A stretch of 64,000 nt of DNA from Paramecium octaurelia (taxonomy: Eukaryota > Ciliophora > Oligohymenophorea > Peniculida > Parameciidae), in contig CAJJDP010000042.1 in the NCBI GenBank assembly GCA_905182995.1, forward strand, positions 426,417-490,416. Direction: 5' to 3'. Under the pieces are notes generated by a model that had not been told where the DNA came from, did not search any database, and was given only the letters and a program-made list of their open reading frames with translations. Position 1 is the stretch's first letter. The number at the start of each line of letters is the position of its first letter. Positions 37,459-50,982 of the stretch are shown piece by piece. The position numbers were made by a program, and so were the translations under genes.

Positions 37459-38751
37459 ATGCGCTAATCTAAAATATGTTAACAACCAGAATGCAAAAGA
37501 ATTCTTAGTACTCCCGATGGTAAAGGACCAATTATTCGTTGCAAAGATTGCCATACTAAAAGTTTCGAAAAAAGCATAACCGATATTTAATAGAGAAAGA
37601 TTGAATTATTAAAAAAGAAAGAATAATTATAGAACTAATTTGAAGAGTACTTTATAGTAAACAAATAAAAATGGGATGCTGGTGTAGAAGAAAGTTTAAA
37701 TGCTCTTAAGGTCAGTCTATAAAATGAAAAATATTAAAAATTGCAGCATACCATTTATATTAGGAAGCGTACATTGGCTAAACAATAAGAAGAATTGGAC
37801 GATCATAAGAAATTGATTGATAAATTATAATCGTTTTCCAAATCCATTTAAGAGAAATATTACAGCTTGAAGCAGAGTTTGATAAAAAAGAGAAATTAGA
37901 TCTAAGACAAGGAGAAATAGTTAAAATATAGATAGTACATAATTTTTGCTCAATTGCCCTTTCTCTTTGATAATCATATGATTTATAATCAGTATAAAAT
38001 CAATGAGGAAATTTAAGAAATTGTATATGACACTATTTATGAACTCACTTCAACACGAGACGATCTACTATTAAGCACTAGTTTTTTAACTATAGATTTT
38101 GAGTAGTTGAGATTGTCAACTTAGAAAATTAACACAAAAAAAGGTGAGATATGCTTATCTCTAAAAAAAAGTACAGCCTAATGGAAAGAATACTTTCATG
38201 ATAATGCCCAATACTATGAAAATTTTATTACTTCAATAATTAAAGTATATAAATTAATCTACTATTTGGGAAATCTGTTTAATGTAGTATTACCTTATGT
38301 AATTTATATTGACAATCATGGTTATCCTTAATTTCTGGAATATCAAATATTTACATAAAAAAGATCCTCCAATTTAATAGATCTGAAGGAATCATCACTT
38401 AGTCAGATGTAGATTAATATTTATTATCTCAAATATTACTTCAAATTGGATATCTAGGACAAATTGTACTCATTTTTTGATATAATTGACTTGCTACAAT
38501 CTTATTACGATAAATTTGAGTTTATTCAATACGATATACTCAAAAATTTAATCTAAGATTACATTCCATCAATAAATAATCCTAGCATTAAATAATTAAA
38601 TATTAATTAATAGAAACGCAAACCCATCCCTATAAAATTAGTTTAAACTTAATGCCCTAAATTTCTGCTTTAGTATTAAATTTCAGAGCAATAAGTTAGC
38701 AACAAATTGGACAATTCTTCTGAATTCTCAGATGTAGAATTTATCCAATGA
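37459..38751 (+). CDS. Atg14/UVRAG (Vps38)-like autophagy protein
   Basis: Intron-free frame of 430 residues from ATG 37459 to TGA 38749-38751. The N-terminus has a two-knuckle cysteine motif (CQQPECKR ... CKDCHTKSF), then a coiled coil of about 120 residues (DIQQRKIELLKKKEQLQNQF onward). RQYIIFAQLPFLFDNHMIYN and a mostly beta/helical C-terminal domain follow. A CxxC-type N-terminus, central coiled coil and 'R..L..iFPi' segment are the layout of Atg14/Barkor and UVRAG, the subunits that target the Vps34 PI3-kinase complex to autophagosomal or endosomal membranes. The assignment rests on layout and short motifs, so it is moderate. Confidence 0.55.
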
Positions 38752-38829
38752 TATGATTTTATAATTTAATTATCAATAATAATCGATATATACTCAATAA
38801 GTTGCAATAAAATTTATTAATTTTTAGAA

Positions 38830-40269
38830 TCATTCATCAATAAATTTTAGATTTAATATGCTGCAATCATCTCCTTTGACTCCAGTAATACATTCACAAA
38901 CTCCATCTTTGCATTCTCCATTATTAGAGCAATCATTTAGACAGAATATTGTTGAGCAATCTTCCCCTCCCCTTTTATCCTCCTATTTACATCTACATTG
39001 AGGTGTTGGAAAATATTAAATGCAAGTTCCTTGATTTGAACAGTCATTCAAACATTTTTCATATTAGCTACAATCATTACCACTATATCCAGTATCACAT
39101 TTACAATTTCCATATTAACAAGTACCATGACCTTAACAATCGACACATATTCTCTCAAACAATAAATCATTAAAACATATGCTACCTGGACACTGATAAT
39201 CTGAAATCTAACAGTTATACCCACGATAATTATCTTAACAAACATAAATCCCATATTATTAACTCTTAGCATTTTATTGATCATTTTAGCTATATAGGAT
39301 ACTCGAACTATTTAATAGAAAGGTCTTGTTATCGTAAACAATCATCTGTTTAAATGTAGATCCAAAGTTTAATTAATCATAATTGTTATACCATTCTGAG
39401 TCATAATAAAAGAAATATGAATTCTCTGCAAAAAATCCTACCATATTTATTTCTGGTAAATATTGCCCAATTGGAGAACTTCCAATTTTTATCATTGAAT
39501 CTACAGTTGTTTCCTACCAAACCTATTAGTCTAAATAGTAATTCCACGACTCGTATTGATTTGCGTTGTTAGCATCTCTTCCATAAAATAATTTGATGCA
39601 ATTGCATTCTTCCACATAGACAATAACGCTTTGTTATAAGCATTTTGGAATATTTGAGGACAAGCACTATGTATTTTCTAAGATAGAACCAATTTTATAT
39701 TCATATCCTAAATTCTTTAGTTTTTATAACTAAGGTATGTTAGATGTAAATTAGAATTCCTCCGCAGTCCCATCCCATAATTCTAAATTTACAATCAATT
39801 TTTATATAAAATTATTAGGCAGAACTGAAAAAGTGACTTGATTATTTATGAGATCTCCCAAGCTATATTTGTACAATTGATTCACCAATTAAGAATCATC
39901 AAACCCTCCAAAAATGTACATATATGAATCATCCTTAGTTAATGAATAATTTGAAAATTTATTTTAATGTTACAATAACATAAAGGAGCTTCCACAAGCA
40001 TAAGGCAAAGGATATATAAGAATACTTTCTTTAAGTACGCAAATGAAATATTAATTTCCACTCGAATTTTCATATAACAAACTTTAGATTCCAATCTCAG
40101 TTGAAATTAAACAAATTGCATAATAAGAGTCCAATCTGAATATAACTAAATCACTTAATTCACATTCTAGTTAACTTGGATTCTGAAAGATCTAACATGT
40201 TTATATATTTTCTTTGACACTCTCTGACTTCCATGCAGTAGTTATTTTTATAATTAATAAAAATATCAT
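38830..40269 (-). CDS. Secreted EGF/tenascin-like cysteine-rich protein
   Basis: Intron-free frame of 479 residues from ATG 40269 to TGA 38830-38832. The first residues (MIFLLIIKITTAW) form a short signal peptide. The N-terminal approximately 330 residues show a possible propeller-like segment (DSYMYIFGGFDDSQLVNQLY). The C-terminal 130 residues contain three to four EGF/tenascin-like repeats of the type CxxxCxxxGxCxxxxCxCxxGxxGxDC, for example DCQGHGTCQYGNCKCDTGYS and DCSNNGECKDGVCECITGVK. No transmembrane anchor is seen, so it is probably secreted or surface-bound via partners. It ends 78 bp from the convergent Atg14-like gene. Confidence 0.75.
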
Positions 40270-40475
40270 TATTTTTATATTAAGGAATACTAAATTGAGC
40301 TTAAATTTTAGCAATGTGTTGTCAAGATATACATTAACTTAATTGGGTTAGTGTTTCGACTCTATCATTATTGGATATGGTTTGGTATTTTTCCATTTCT
40401 ATCACAAATAGGTATTTTAGTGATTAAATATGAAAAATATAAAGAGGAAATTTAGTATAGAAATTAACACAATAT

Positions 40476-41001
40476 TCAGGTTTTGTTTTTTTTCATTTTC
40501 TCTTAGATTTAGCAAGGCTTCTCGCATTCTGTGTGTGTACAATGATGACGCTTCACTATTTACTTGCAACATCTGCATTCTTTTTCTTTGGATTCTCTTT
40601 TTTTTCTTTTTTTTTCTTTTTGAGAGTCAGATTAACTATCCAAAACAAAATCTTCGTCTTTTTGCATTAGATCAACAAGATTAACTCGAACAGGTAAATC
40701 AGCTATTTATATAAATTGTGAGATACGTGAATTTTTGACTTTGATAGCATCCAATAATTTTGTGATTTAATCGTTTGGCAATCTCTCAAATATTTTAATT
40801 AGGTCGTCACTTACCTTTCTTGAAATTTTAATTTGTCCATTTTCATCATTTAATTTTGTTTTCTTTTTTATTAATTCATCTCCACTTTCAACATTAGTCA
40901 AACCTAATTAGTTACTTCTTCTTTTATTAATGAAAATTGTACTTATTATCAAGTTTCGATGAGCCTGATTGAAATTCTGATGATTCTTAGCTTTCACTCA
41001 T
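40476..41001 (-). CDS. Small basic protein with C-terminal cysteine/histidine cluster
   Basis: ATG at 41001 (MSESQESSEFQSGSSKLDNK); a 22-nt intron at about 40918-40939 restores the frame. The product of about 165 residues has a helical block (KISRKVSDDLIKIFERLPND QITKLLDAIK), an acidic region, a strongly basic run (KKRKKRESKE) and a compact CRCC...HHC...C cluster that could bind zinc. End TGA 40476-40478. No family is recognised; a nuclear role is plausible from the basic run and Cys/His cluster but unproven. Confidence 0.6.
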
Positions 41002-41222
41002 TTTTAATAAAAATTTATATTTATGAAAATAATTAATATTGTTTACTATTTGATATAATCAATATTAATTGATAGGAAACTTATTTCATTTAGAATCAAA
41101 TAAAATAATTGATTGAATCATTTTTTTCAATCAAAATTATACTTTATCTACAATTACCATATACGCGTACAATGTAAGTAATCATTATTTTATATATTAA
41201 TTTATGCTAACAATAATGATTA

Positions 41223-44200
41223 TCATTTATATCTTCTTTGTAACTAAATCATTTTCTAATAAATCTTGCCTTGATTAGCTCTACTCTCAATCTTTTTTAT
41301 TGGTTAATAGAGACATTCGGCATGAATGATTTATAAAACATTTTTATAAATTTATACTCCTTCTTTATAAACTATACGTAACCTAATTCGTTAAATATTA
41401 TAAAATAAAGACATATTCCAATAATATTAGTTATTCTATGTCAATTTATTATAATTACAATAATATAAGACTGACTTAATCATGTTATTATAGAGTATCA
41501 TTCGAGACTTAAACCCACATGTCCTTTGCGAGTACGTAATGATCAAAAACGAAATAATATAGCTAAATTACATCGAAAATACTTTATTAAATTCATATAT
41601 GAATGAGTAAGTAATGTTATCGTATCTTTCATCATTAGGATTCAATACCTTTTAAGCCAGCTAAGAAAGCAAAAAATCATATTATCTGATTCCTCTAGTC
41701 AATGCTCCATTCATAAGAAGATCGCATTATTCAAGAATGATTTCATCTTAAGAGAATAAATTAAATACATACTATCTCCGTTGCACATATTATTATCAAA
41801 TAAATACAATATTTCATCAATGTTTGATTCATAAAATACTGGATTTTCTAAGGACATTTAATTACAATAAGTTTAAAGAATGATAAAAGCATTTGTATTA
41901 TTAAAAGTATATCCTCTATATTTTTAACTAGTAAATATTTCTTTTATGGCAGGTAATACCCAAGCATTTTAGTTATTGAACATAAATTAATTCTAATTAA
42001 ATAACTCTATATTCTTTATAGTATAATAAATTGTGACAACGCCAGCAATACCAATCAATGCTATTAATAGTAGATTTGCAATTATTTTAGCAGCAATTTT
42101 CTAAATAAATACAAAAATCATTACTTTCATACTATATAAGAATGAGAGCTGCTTGAATTTTATCGATGTCTTCTTTTCAAAATGTTCTCCTTATTTTTTC
42201 TCTATATCTATAATACTTTTCTCAAAACCATTTCTACTAATACTCCTTTTCGTTGATAATTTTTTTCTTGAATGATGTTATTTTTTCATTGTGATGAATT
42301 ATCCTAAATCTCCATCTATAAAATGCTGAGTAATAGTTTACATTCATTATTTGTTACATAATAGAACTAGTTTATTGTTGTGTTCATCTTTTCTATGATT
42401 GCAACCTTCTCTTAGTATGGTATAACTGCCTAAACTCTAAATAAAACCTTTCAATAATGTAATAAATTCTACATTGTACTGTCTCTATATTTAAAATTAA
42501 AATCTAATTAGATACAACAAATTAGTTATCTAAAGGATTGCCTATAAAATGAGAAACAATATGAAATTTGAATTGGAAATCTCTTGAAATCCTAATCCCT
42601 AATTTTAAAGATAGTTCATTGAATCAGCTTAAATTTCCTAAAATTGTGTAAGCTATGTAATTTAAATATAAGAGTTACCATGTATTCACGAAATATATCT
42701 GATATTCCAAAATCTTCTCTAAACTATTAAGAGGCAAGCATATTTAATAGGTATAAATTAGCTTGATAAATTGTTTAAATATCCAAACCACTTTCATTTG
42801 AACTACTATGAAAATTCTCGTACAGCATTTTCAAAAATTTAGGTTCCAAGAAAACAAAATACATATAATCACCACATTTTTATGTCACTTTTTGATGATA
42901 ATCATAAAATTATTCATCTGATTCAAATCCAATCAAATCTCCTTTTGTAAGATCCAAGCGAGTATAGTTTCTATTAAATAGTTCTATATCTATTTAAGTA
43001 TTATAAGATTGAGCTACTATTATTTGATATTCATAGAGATAATCCACTAAATTTACCTAAATATTCAATAGCATTTACTGATTATATGATTGTACTTGAG
43101 TTGTAAATAAAGGAAGTCAAGAAGAAGCTTAAAAATACTATCAAAATTTGCAATAAAAATATGAATCTACTAATACATTCATATTGAACTATTAATGGAT
43201 TGTATTTTTCTATCTTATTTGTATCCTCCTTTAAAAGATCACTATTACAAGTGATGAAATTGATATTCTTATACTGATCATTTTAATCAAAGTCTTAATT
43301 AACTTATGTCTCAGGTAATAAGACTTTTCCAGTAGATTCTCTATTTGAGTACAAATCCAATTAATCTTAAAATTTTATTATCCAAAATTACCATAAGCAA
43401 ATGCATACTACTATCTTGGACTTTATTGTGTAACGGTTGTTCTTTTTGTTTGCGACTAAGATATTTTAAATACATTACCGAAAACAATGTATAAGATTAA
43501 GGGGTTTAGAATGATAAATTAATACCACGAGTTGATTTTTGTGGCATTTCTTTAATGAGCTCTGTTCTAACAATCTTTATTAGTATATATTTAATGGAAT
43601 GCAAAGTCTTCTCTAATTTTAATGTACCTTCTACTCTTAATATCTTATCAATGCACTCTTCAGATTACGTATATTTTAAAAATAGCTCCTCTAATCTTAC
43701 TATAATAAAATACTTATTATTTTAAATTTCTCCTTCCTTATTACCTCTTTGTAAACCTTGCATCTTCTTATAAATTCATTTTTTACTATTTTATATTTAC
43801 CAAACTGATCTTTCACTATTAATTATCTTCTAAATGGTTCAGTGTGTATAGCTTAATTATAAAATTCAGATAATCTTTATTGAAATTCTTAAACTAATTC
43901 ATACTTTTATTTTGGCACTCTTAAATTGAACAACACTTGTTTAACTCTTGACTTTTATTTGTCTTAAATATTAATAACATCATCAAAATTTAAAAAGTTC
44001 TGATAGCTTCCTTTCAATTCATCTTATTTTTATAAAAGAGATAATTATCCACTATTTGAACTTAATGAACTCCTAGCCATAGACGGCTATGCATAAAATA
44101 ATTGGGATTAGCTCCTATCCACATTTGGAGCATTTAAGCTAAAAAATTCCTTATTCTCCATTGTTAAAAACTTTTCATACTGTGAATACACAATAGTTTT

Positions 44201-46479
44201 AGGAGCCAATATAAATAAACTTATTTGTTTGATTCCAATTATATCCTAAAGCAATTAAGTACATGAGTCTACTTCCCATTCATCATTTAATAATAGATAC
44301 TATTATTTTGTTTGAATCTATCTAAACATAGCTATGTATTCAATTTAATTTGAAGCATAATTATAAATATACTTCAAGTATTTGTAGGCAGTTATTATAT
44401 AACCTGAGTCATGCATACAAAATGCCTTCCTCCTCTTATATAGATTATAGGATTGCCCAGTTTATTAAAAATTATTGATAAATTACTAATGACACTGTTT
44501 AAACATCTAAGGCATTAGAATTGTGGCAGAACTATTAACTAGAGATTATTTATTGTAATTTAATATTTAGAATGCATTATTAGTACAATTCTTAACGATG
44601 CAAGATTAATTAATTTGTATTACAAATGTATTTCCAGATATTAAAAACTTTTACTAATAGTAATTAGCTGGTTCCTCATCGGAAGATTTTTCGTCTAAAT
44701 ATTCATCCTTCAGTATTTAATCTAAATTAAGTTAAAAATCAGGTAAAATTTCTAAATCTTGCAACTTTAATTTTTTATTTAATATAAATAATTTAAAGAA
44801 AAAGTAATTAAACCATTACCTATTTCTAATAGGAACCTTTTATTTATTGTGCAAATTTAAAACCTATTTCTATAATCCTTAAAACATTGTGATCAATTTA
44901 CTTATGTTTTATAAAATGAATAGTTCATCAATTAATCGAATTTCCTCATTTAATAAGTAATTCCAGAACTATAATTAATATCCAAAAATGTTGATTATTA
45001 TTTGAACTGTTTCCTTGATGTATGATTCGCATTACAGTAAAAGATCAAATGGTAATTTTGACTTATATGATTATTCATTTTTTTGTTTTATTAATCTAGA
45101 AATAATCAATCGAATATTAATTATTTTTATGCGTTAAAATAGGTTTAAATTATCTTCATTTAATTTATCTATTTAAGTTAAGCTTACTGAATACAATTTT
45201 AACTTATAACACAATAGCTCAATTAATTAGATACTTATTCTTTAATCTTATTTTTTTAGTTACATCGTTTCGTAAGTACACTTTAAGAAAAAAGTAGAAA
45301 TTCTACCAATATTTTCATAAATTGCATCCCTATTAATAAGTATTCTTTTATTTCCTTTTGAGCTCATTTTGTAAATAGTTTTTGACCGAGAAAAGCAATT
45401 TATATTTGAACATATGGATTAATGCATTTGAACAATACCCCTCAACAATAATAGATACTCTGAATTTTATTTTAAGTAAACCATAGTTCGTTAATCGATT
45501 ATTCTGGTAACACAATAACAGTTGATAGACTTCAATATTAAATATTATCTCAGTTTTGAATTTAATTAAGTAATAAGTAGAAATGTCAAAATTACTAAAA
45601 GGCAATAACGATCCTCAAAAAAGTTGATAACAAATGAGACTAATAAATTTAAAGCAAGTGCAAATTGCATACTTACTATAATTTAGAAATAATTGTTTAA
45701 TTATTTATTGGAGAAAACAGGTAAGTCGAAATGCAATTAAATAAAAAGTAGTAAATACAAGAAGACTTATATTAAAGGAAATGCTACCTTTAATAACAAT
45801 GATATTTACATTTAATTGGTTGTTTGAATCAATAAATAATTCTAAACAGCTATTGAAAAATATAGTTACAATCCAAAAAATGAGCGTTTAGGGCGAATTT
45901 ATTTTCAAAAAGTTTTTTTTTTTAGAATGATCATAATGTAGAAAGAGTACTAGGATTATTAAGAATAATAGTTATAACACAATTGCTATGAAATCTAATA
46001 CAATAAAGGTTAAATTTTTGAGTTATTCCCAATAGGTATTTTCGATTTATAATAAAAATCCATTAATTGACCAAAAATAGGGTTATATTAAATGTCCAAT
46101 AATCTATATAAATATTTTATCACGAATATACTTGGCCATATACAGCAAAGGCTATGTTTGTCTAAGCATTGTTTTTCTTCAAATAATATAAAATCATAAA
46201 CAAAATGATGATGAATATGTTAAAAGTAAATATTATTAAAATGTAGATTGAATGTAATATTGAAGACTTTAGCATATATTTGCCAACATTTAAGGAGTCT
46301 AAGATAAGGTAAAACTAATTTTGGTCATAATTGTCATTATCTGCAATTTTTAGGTATCTATTTTAAGAATTAAATGATACATTTCCAAAAGAGGAGAGGT
46401 ATTGAGTATTGCTCCAATCGAGAGATAAATAAAACCAGTGTAATATGAAGTACTTATAGATTCCTTTAAATCCATCCAT
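41223..46479 (-). CDS. TmcB/TmcC-like PAS and multi-transmembrane protein (complete)
   Basis: ATG 46479 begins MDGFKGIYKYFILHWFYLSL, leading into at least five transmembrane helices (to about 45500). A PAS-like domain lies around 44690-44370 (FLISGNTFVIQINQSCIVKN, SSATILMPQMFKQCHQQF), matching the segment seen in the gene at 1-5516. A long cytosolic region with Ser/Gln-rich linker and further transmembrane helices follow at about 43100, 42070 and 41560. The end is TGA 41223-41225. Many introns of 20-31 nt are required, not all resolved. About 5.3 kb; the spliced protein should be around 1,650 residues. It is a paralogue of the left-edge gene. Family function is unknown; a sensory role through the PAS domain is plausible. 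Confidence 0.75.
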
Positions 46480-46727
46480 ATTTAATAAAATATCATATAT
46501 TTATTAATTACTCAATCAAATCTAAAATTTTTAACCCAAAAAAGAATGGTAATTTTAATTTTAAGTCGAGAATTTTAGCCTTAAATGTCAAGAAAAGATA
46601 AGAAATTCCATAAAATAAATGTATGAAAAAATATTGATATCAAATTTCAGAATTAATTAATAAATATGTTTTTAATTATATAATATTAAGTTTAACGATA
46701 ATAATAATTTTATTTAACATTAACAGA

Positions 46728-47753
46728 ATGATCATCGAAAATCAAAGGTGTTTTGGAAAAGAAATAGTTAATTCATCACTCTATTAGTCGATGGAATCAG
46801 GGATGATTGTTGAAAAAACAAAAAAACCCTTTTCAATTATTCCCAGAGTATTTGCAATCAGCTTGGATGAGAAGGAAAATAAAATCTTTAGAAGAGAATC
46901 GGAACGAATATAAATAGAGATTGAGAATGAAAAGTCCAAAGAGACTAAAAATCCTCAAAAAGTAGCATTGTACTCAGAAGAAATAATCCAACATTTGTTA
47001 ATGGAAGAGGTAATTTAATAATTACTAATTTATATAGAATAAATATCAGATTGATTAATATATGACTTCTGAGATGTAGCCCAATATAAATATCAAAATG
47101 AGAGCAATTCTTGTAGATTGGCTGATTGACGTGCATGCTAAATTTAAGTTAAGAGATGAAACATTATATCTTACCATTTCCTTAATAGATAGATATTTAG
47201 CAAAGGAATAAGTGACAAGATTACGCTTGCAATTAGTAGGTGTAGCAGCTCTCTTCATAGCATGTAAATATGAGGAAATATACCCTCCTGCATTAAAAGA
47301 TTTTGTGTACATTACAGATAATGCTTATGTTAAGAGTGATGTATTGGAAATGGAAGGTTTAATGTTGTAAGCCCTGAATTTCAATATTTGTAATCCAACA
47401 GCTTACTAATTCTTATCAAAGTTCTCCTCTGAATTAGATCCAAAAAATAAGGCTTTGGCTTAATACATATTGGAGCTTGCTTTGGTTGAATACAAATTTA
47501 TAGTGTATAAACCATCCTTGATAACTGAAGCAGCCATCTTTCTAGTTAATAAAATAAGGTATTAAACAATCATATAATTAGATCTCCAAATTATAGAACC
47601 TAAAACGAAGCTTCATTAAAACCTTGTGCTAAGGAATTATGTTAGTTATTATAAACAGCAGACCTAAATACATTGTAAGCTGTAAGAAGAAAATTCAACA
47701 CTACCAAATTTTATGAAGTTTCAAGAATAAAGGTTGAAAAAATCAACAAATGA
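46728..47753 (+). CDS. B-type mitotic cyclin
   Basis: ATG 46728; introns at about 47010-47037 and 47559-47581 must be removed. The cyclin box begins [31 protein letters not shown] and continues [20 protein letters not shown] and [20 protein letters not shown], the cyclin hallmark MRAILVDWL...KYEE. The second cyclin fold has [20 protein letters not shown]. Cyclins of this class activate CDKs at mitosis. No destruction box is obvious in the short N-terminus, although RVFAISLDE contains R..x..L spacing. About 325 residues. The C-terminus after the second intron is Asn/Thr-rich. Confidence 0.92.
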
Positions 47754-48210
47754 ATAGTTAAATTGGTGATTTTTTCTTAAAAATAATACTTATATTTTTA
47801 TTAATTATTTAAGTCATTCTAAGGATGAATTTAATGTAACCTATCAAAAAGTGTAGAAAACGTAATTAGAGCATGGAAATTACTAAATGTTACTTCATCT
47901 TTCTTTTAGTTTAATTTAAAATGGAATAATTGTTTAAAAACATTTTTTCTATGATTGTTTTAGAATTAATAAGTATATAGCAAATAGAATATGATGATAT
48001 TTTGATCCATTAATGTCCATTAAATAACTAGTTACTGTATTCTATTATTATTCTAAAGCAACTTCATTGTTGATAGAAGTCAAAAGTTGATATATTAATG
48101 CTAATAGTAAATTTCTTATAAAATAACATAATAAATTTTAATAATTCTTCAATAAGAAACAGGATGATGATAATCAATAATTAATAAAAATAAGAAATTA
48201 TAGATTGTAT
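47754..48210. other. Intergenic stretch
   Basis: About 460 bp between the 3' ends of the cyclin and channel genes. AT-rich, no convincing frame. Confidence 0.5.
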
Positions 48211-50941
48211 TCACATATTTTCTCTGATTACTAAAGAATTTACTGATGCTTGATCTTTCTTGTGTTTGCTTTATTTTTGCTTGTTTATTTTTGTAATTTT
48301 GTGGAACATATATTTGCTTTTGGTTACTTTTATTTTTTTTTATCTTAATTGCTTTTGAAATCTTTAATACTCTTATAAAACAGTTTCAACATTATTAAGT
48401 GGAAAGTAATATTAAAATGAAAACACTGAATCAATCTCATCATCATAACATTTATTATCTATCAATTCATCTAATTAATGGAAACTTTTATAATGTTAAT
48501 TCTACTCCTTTTTGATATCTTCTCTCATGGGAGCCAATTACGAAGCTGATACAGAATTTTTGGCTTCAAAAGGAAATATAGACTATAAAGACTTTCTTTT
48601 CAGTGTTATTGGTAGATCAGCATCTATTTGCCGTATGCTCAGACGATTTGATTATCTTTTATTAAGGTTATCATCTGCAATTACTTATCCTTACTTAATT
48701 TATGACAAACGATTTCTTTATTAGTATTATTGTCCTTGCTTTGAAATGGAATCTCTAACCTTGTCTTATTCTATATCAACTTGATTTTTAGTATTATCTT
48801 AGAAGGAATCCTCTGAAGAGGTTTCGGATGGAATTGAAACTATTTTCTATGTTTGCTCTTAAGAATCTTCATTATCTAAACTCTTATGTAAAATATTCAA
48901 ATATCTTTTATCAGATCGTTTAAAATTGGCTCGTTGTTAATCCGTGTGGAATAATGATTTTTTAATCAAAACTTCGATATTCGGCTTATAAAATAGAAAG
49001 TTACAATCCCAAATAAGGTGGCTTTGATTGCATGCATAACAGCTAAACTATTCATTTTGATATTTTAATTAAATTTGATCTTTCATCTAGTGAAATTTTT
49101 AGCTGTCTATTGCATTATCTTTTATTAGATTAAGAAAGTCTTCTCTAGATATTTTATAAAGTTAAGTGAAGGTTACACTATATGCACTACAGAATCTGGC
49201 CTAAAGGGATAGGAACTCTAATTCTCCAAAGCTTTGTCCCTTTGTAAAACTCTTGAGAATCTTACCAGAATTATCATCAATTAATTGTATTTCTCCCTTC
49301 TAAATAATATAAATTGACTTGTCATCATTATTTTATTATTTATAAATCAACTCTTTAGGAGTGCACTATTAAAATTTAACATGATCCGCTATCAATCTAA
49401 CTGTTGATTGAGTGAAATTTTTTCTAAAGAAATCTGCTTATCTCAAAACTCTTAATTACACATCTTATAACAGCTCTTGCCTGAGATTATTTGATAGTTA
49501 ATTCAGTACCATATCGATTTCATTTTTACTTCCTGTATTTTCCTATTCAAAAAAGTATTTAATGTAATTTCTTATCCTGCTTTACAATGATAATTAAACT
49601 TCATTAAATTACATGTAATGGTTAATTAATAACAGTGTTCTTTTATATACCTATTGTTGGGTGTCAATGTTACTAAATATTTAGCCAATAGAATTGATTG
49701 AAAATGCAAATATTCCACTTGCTAAGAACATTAAGATTATAGAACACAGAACTTCATAAATATTTTATCCAGTGACATCTCCATACCCTACTGTAACCAT
49801 AGTTGCAGTGGCCCAATAAAATGAATATCCATAACAAAAGGATGTTGGAGCATCAATTAATTTATATTTAATAATCCAAGATTCATTAAATTGATCCATG
49901 CTTTTAATACCAACATAATACCAAATGCAAGCCATAAAATGAGCAAAGTAGAATATAACAATAATTAATTAGGATAAATTTGCTAATTCAATTAGAGTAG
50001 ATTAAGTTGTGAGAGTTTCTTCATAGGTTTTAATTTTCTTTTTTAATTTAATAAAATTAAGCACAAATTAAGTTAATACAATAAATTCTTTAAAGAGATA
50101 GGTGTCTATAGGTTATTCTCTAATGATGATGATGAGAGTGATTAGATAAATGATATCTTCGTACAATTCATACTTGATATAATAGAGAAGGATGAAAAGG
50201 CGATCCTTCATAATTTAGCCTTGATCAATAATGGCGACGTTTAGTTTAATTATTAAATCAAAAATCATAAAGTAGATTAAAGATTGCTCTATATTAATGA
50301 TATCAGTAGAACTCTGAGGAGTAAATGCAATTTTGAAAGGAACCCACCACAATAAAAACATAATTTAAATAATTCTAAAAACTTGCCAAATTAGGATAAA
50401 TTTGCTGGTTGGACTGAAGGTTGGAAGTTTAATTTTGATTGGCTCAAAAAGAATTTATTTTCTCATTTAATCCTTATTTAATTCCCCCAAATAAGTTTCT
50501 TTGAGAAAATTGATGAGATTGGTTTTTTCATTTTTTGGATAAATATAACCTATCCTCATGAGTCTAGCTTTGACTTCTAATATTAGTTTGTTCCTATTTA
50601 TGATTTATTGAATTCTTTTGACTGTGGGTATGTGAGTAATGGTTCGATTCTAAAGAAAAATATATGGATTACCTGCAAAACTAATGAATTTTTTAAGTTG
50701 ATTCCATTTACTGATTGCTATTGAATAGACTCTTTTAATGGATTATCAGAATTCGATTCCCAAAGTTGTAGTTGAGATGCATCAGTGTATTTGTTTGGGA
50801 CTGGATGTTAGTCTAGAAAGATTGATTGAGGCTTGAATTTATCTTGGAATCTATCGGAGAGTCTTGCTGAAGCTTAAAGATAAAGGTAATTGAACCTTAC
50901 TGAAGAGAATGGTGATAATCTTCCGAAAATTAGTCTTCCAT
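48211..50941 (-). CDS. Cyclic-nucleotide-binding-type voltage-gated K+ channel
   Basis: ATG 50941; a 23-nt intron near 50880 and one near 50660 are removed. Six-transmembrane channel core: LIWQVFRIIQIMFLLWWVPF (S1 region) through S4, then the pore FYWATATMVTVGYGDVTGQN with the TVGYGD selectivity filter for K+. A C-linker and cyclic-nucleotide-binding domain follow (about 49400-49140: STVRLIADHVKF, SIYIIQKGEIQLID, GQSFGELEFLSLQ). This is the EAG/HCN/CNG architecture abundant in Paramecium, where such channels shape ciliary excitability. Downstream of the CNBD lies a CCHC-like zinc knuckle (CYACNQSHLIWDC) and a long Gln/Ser/Lys-rich tail. About 890 residues. It starts 41 bp downstream of the zinc transporter gene on the same strand. 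Confidence 0.92.
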
Positions 50942-50982
50942 TTAAATAAATTATATGAATTGCTAATTAACACAAAATTAAT

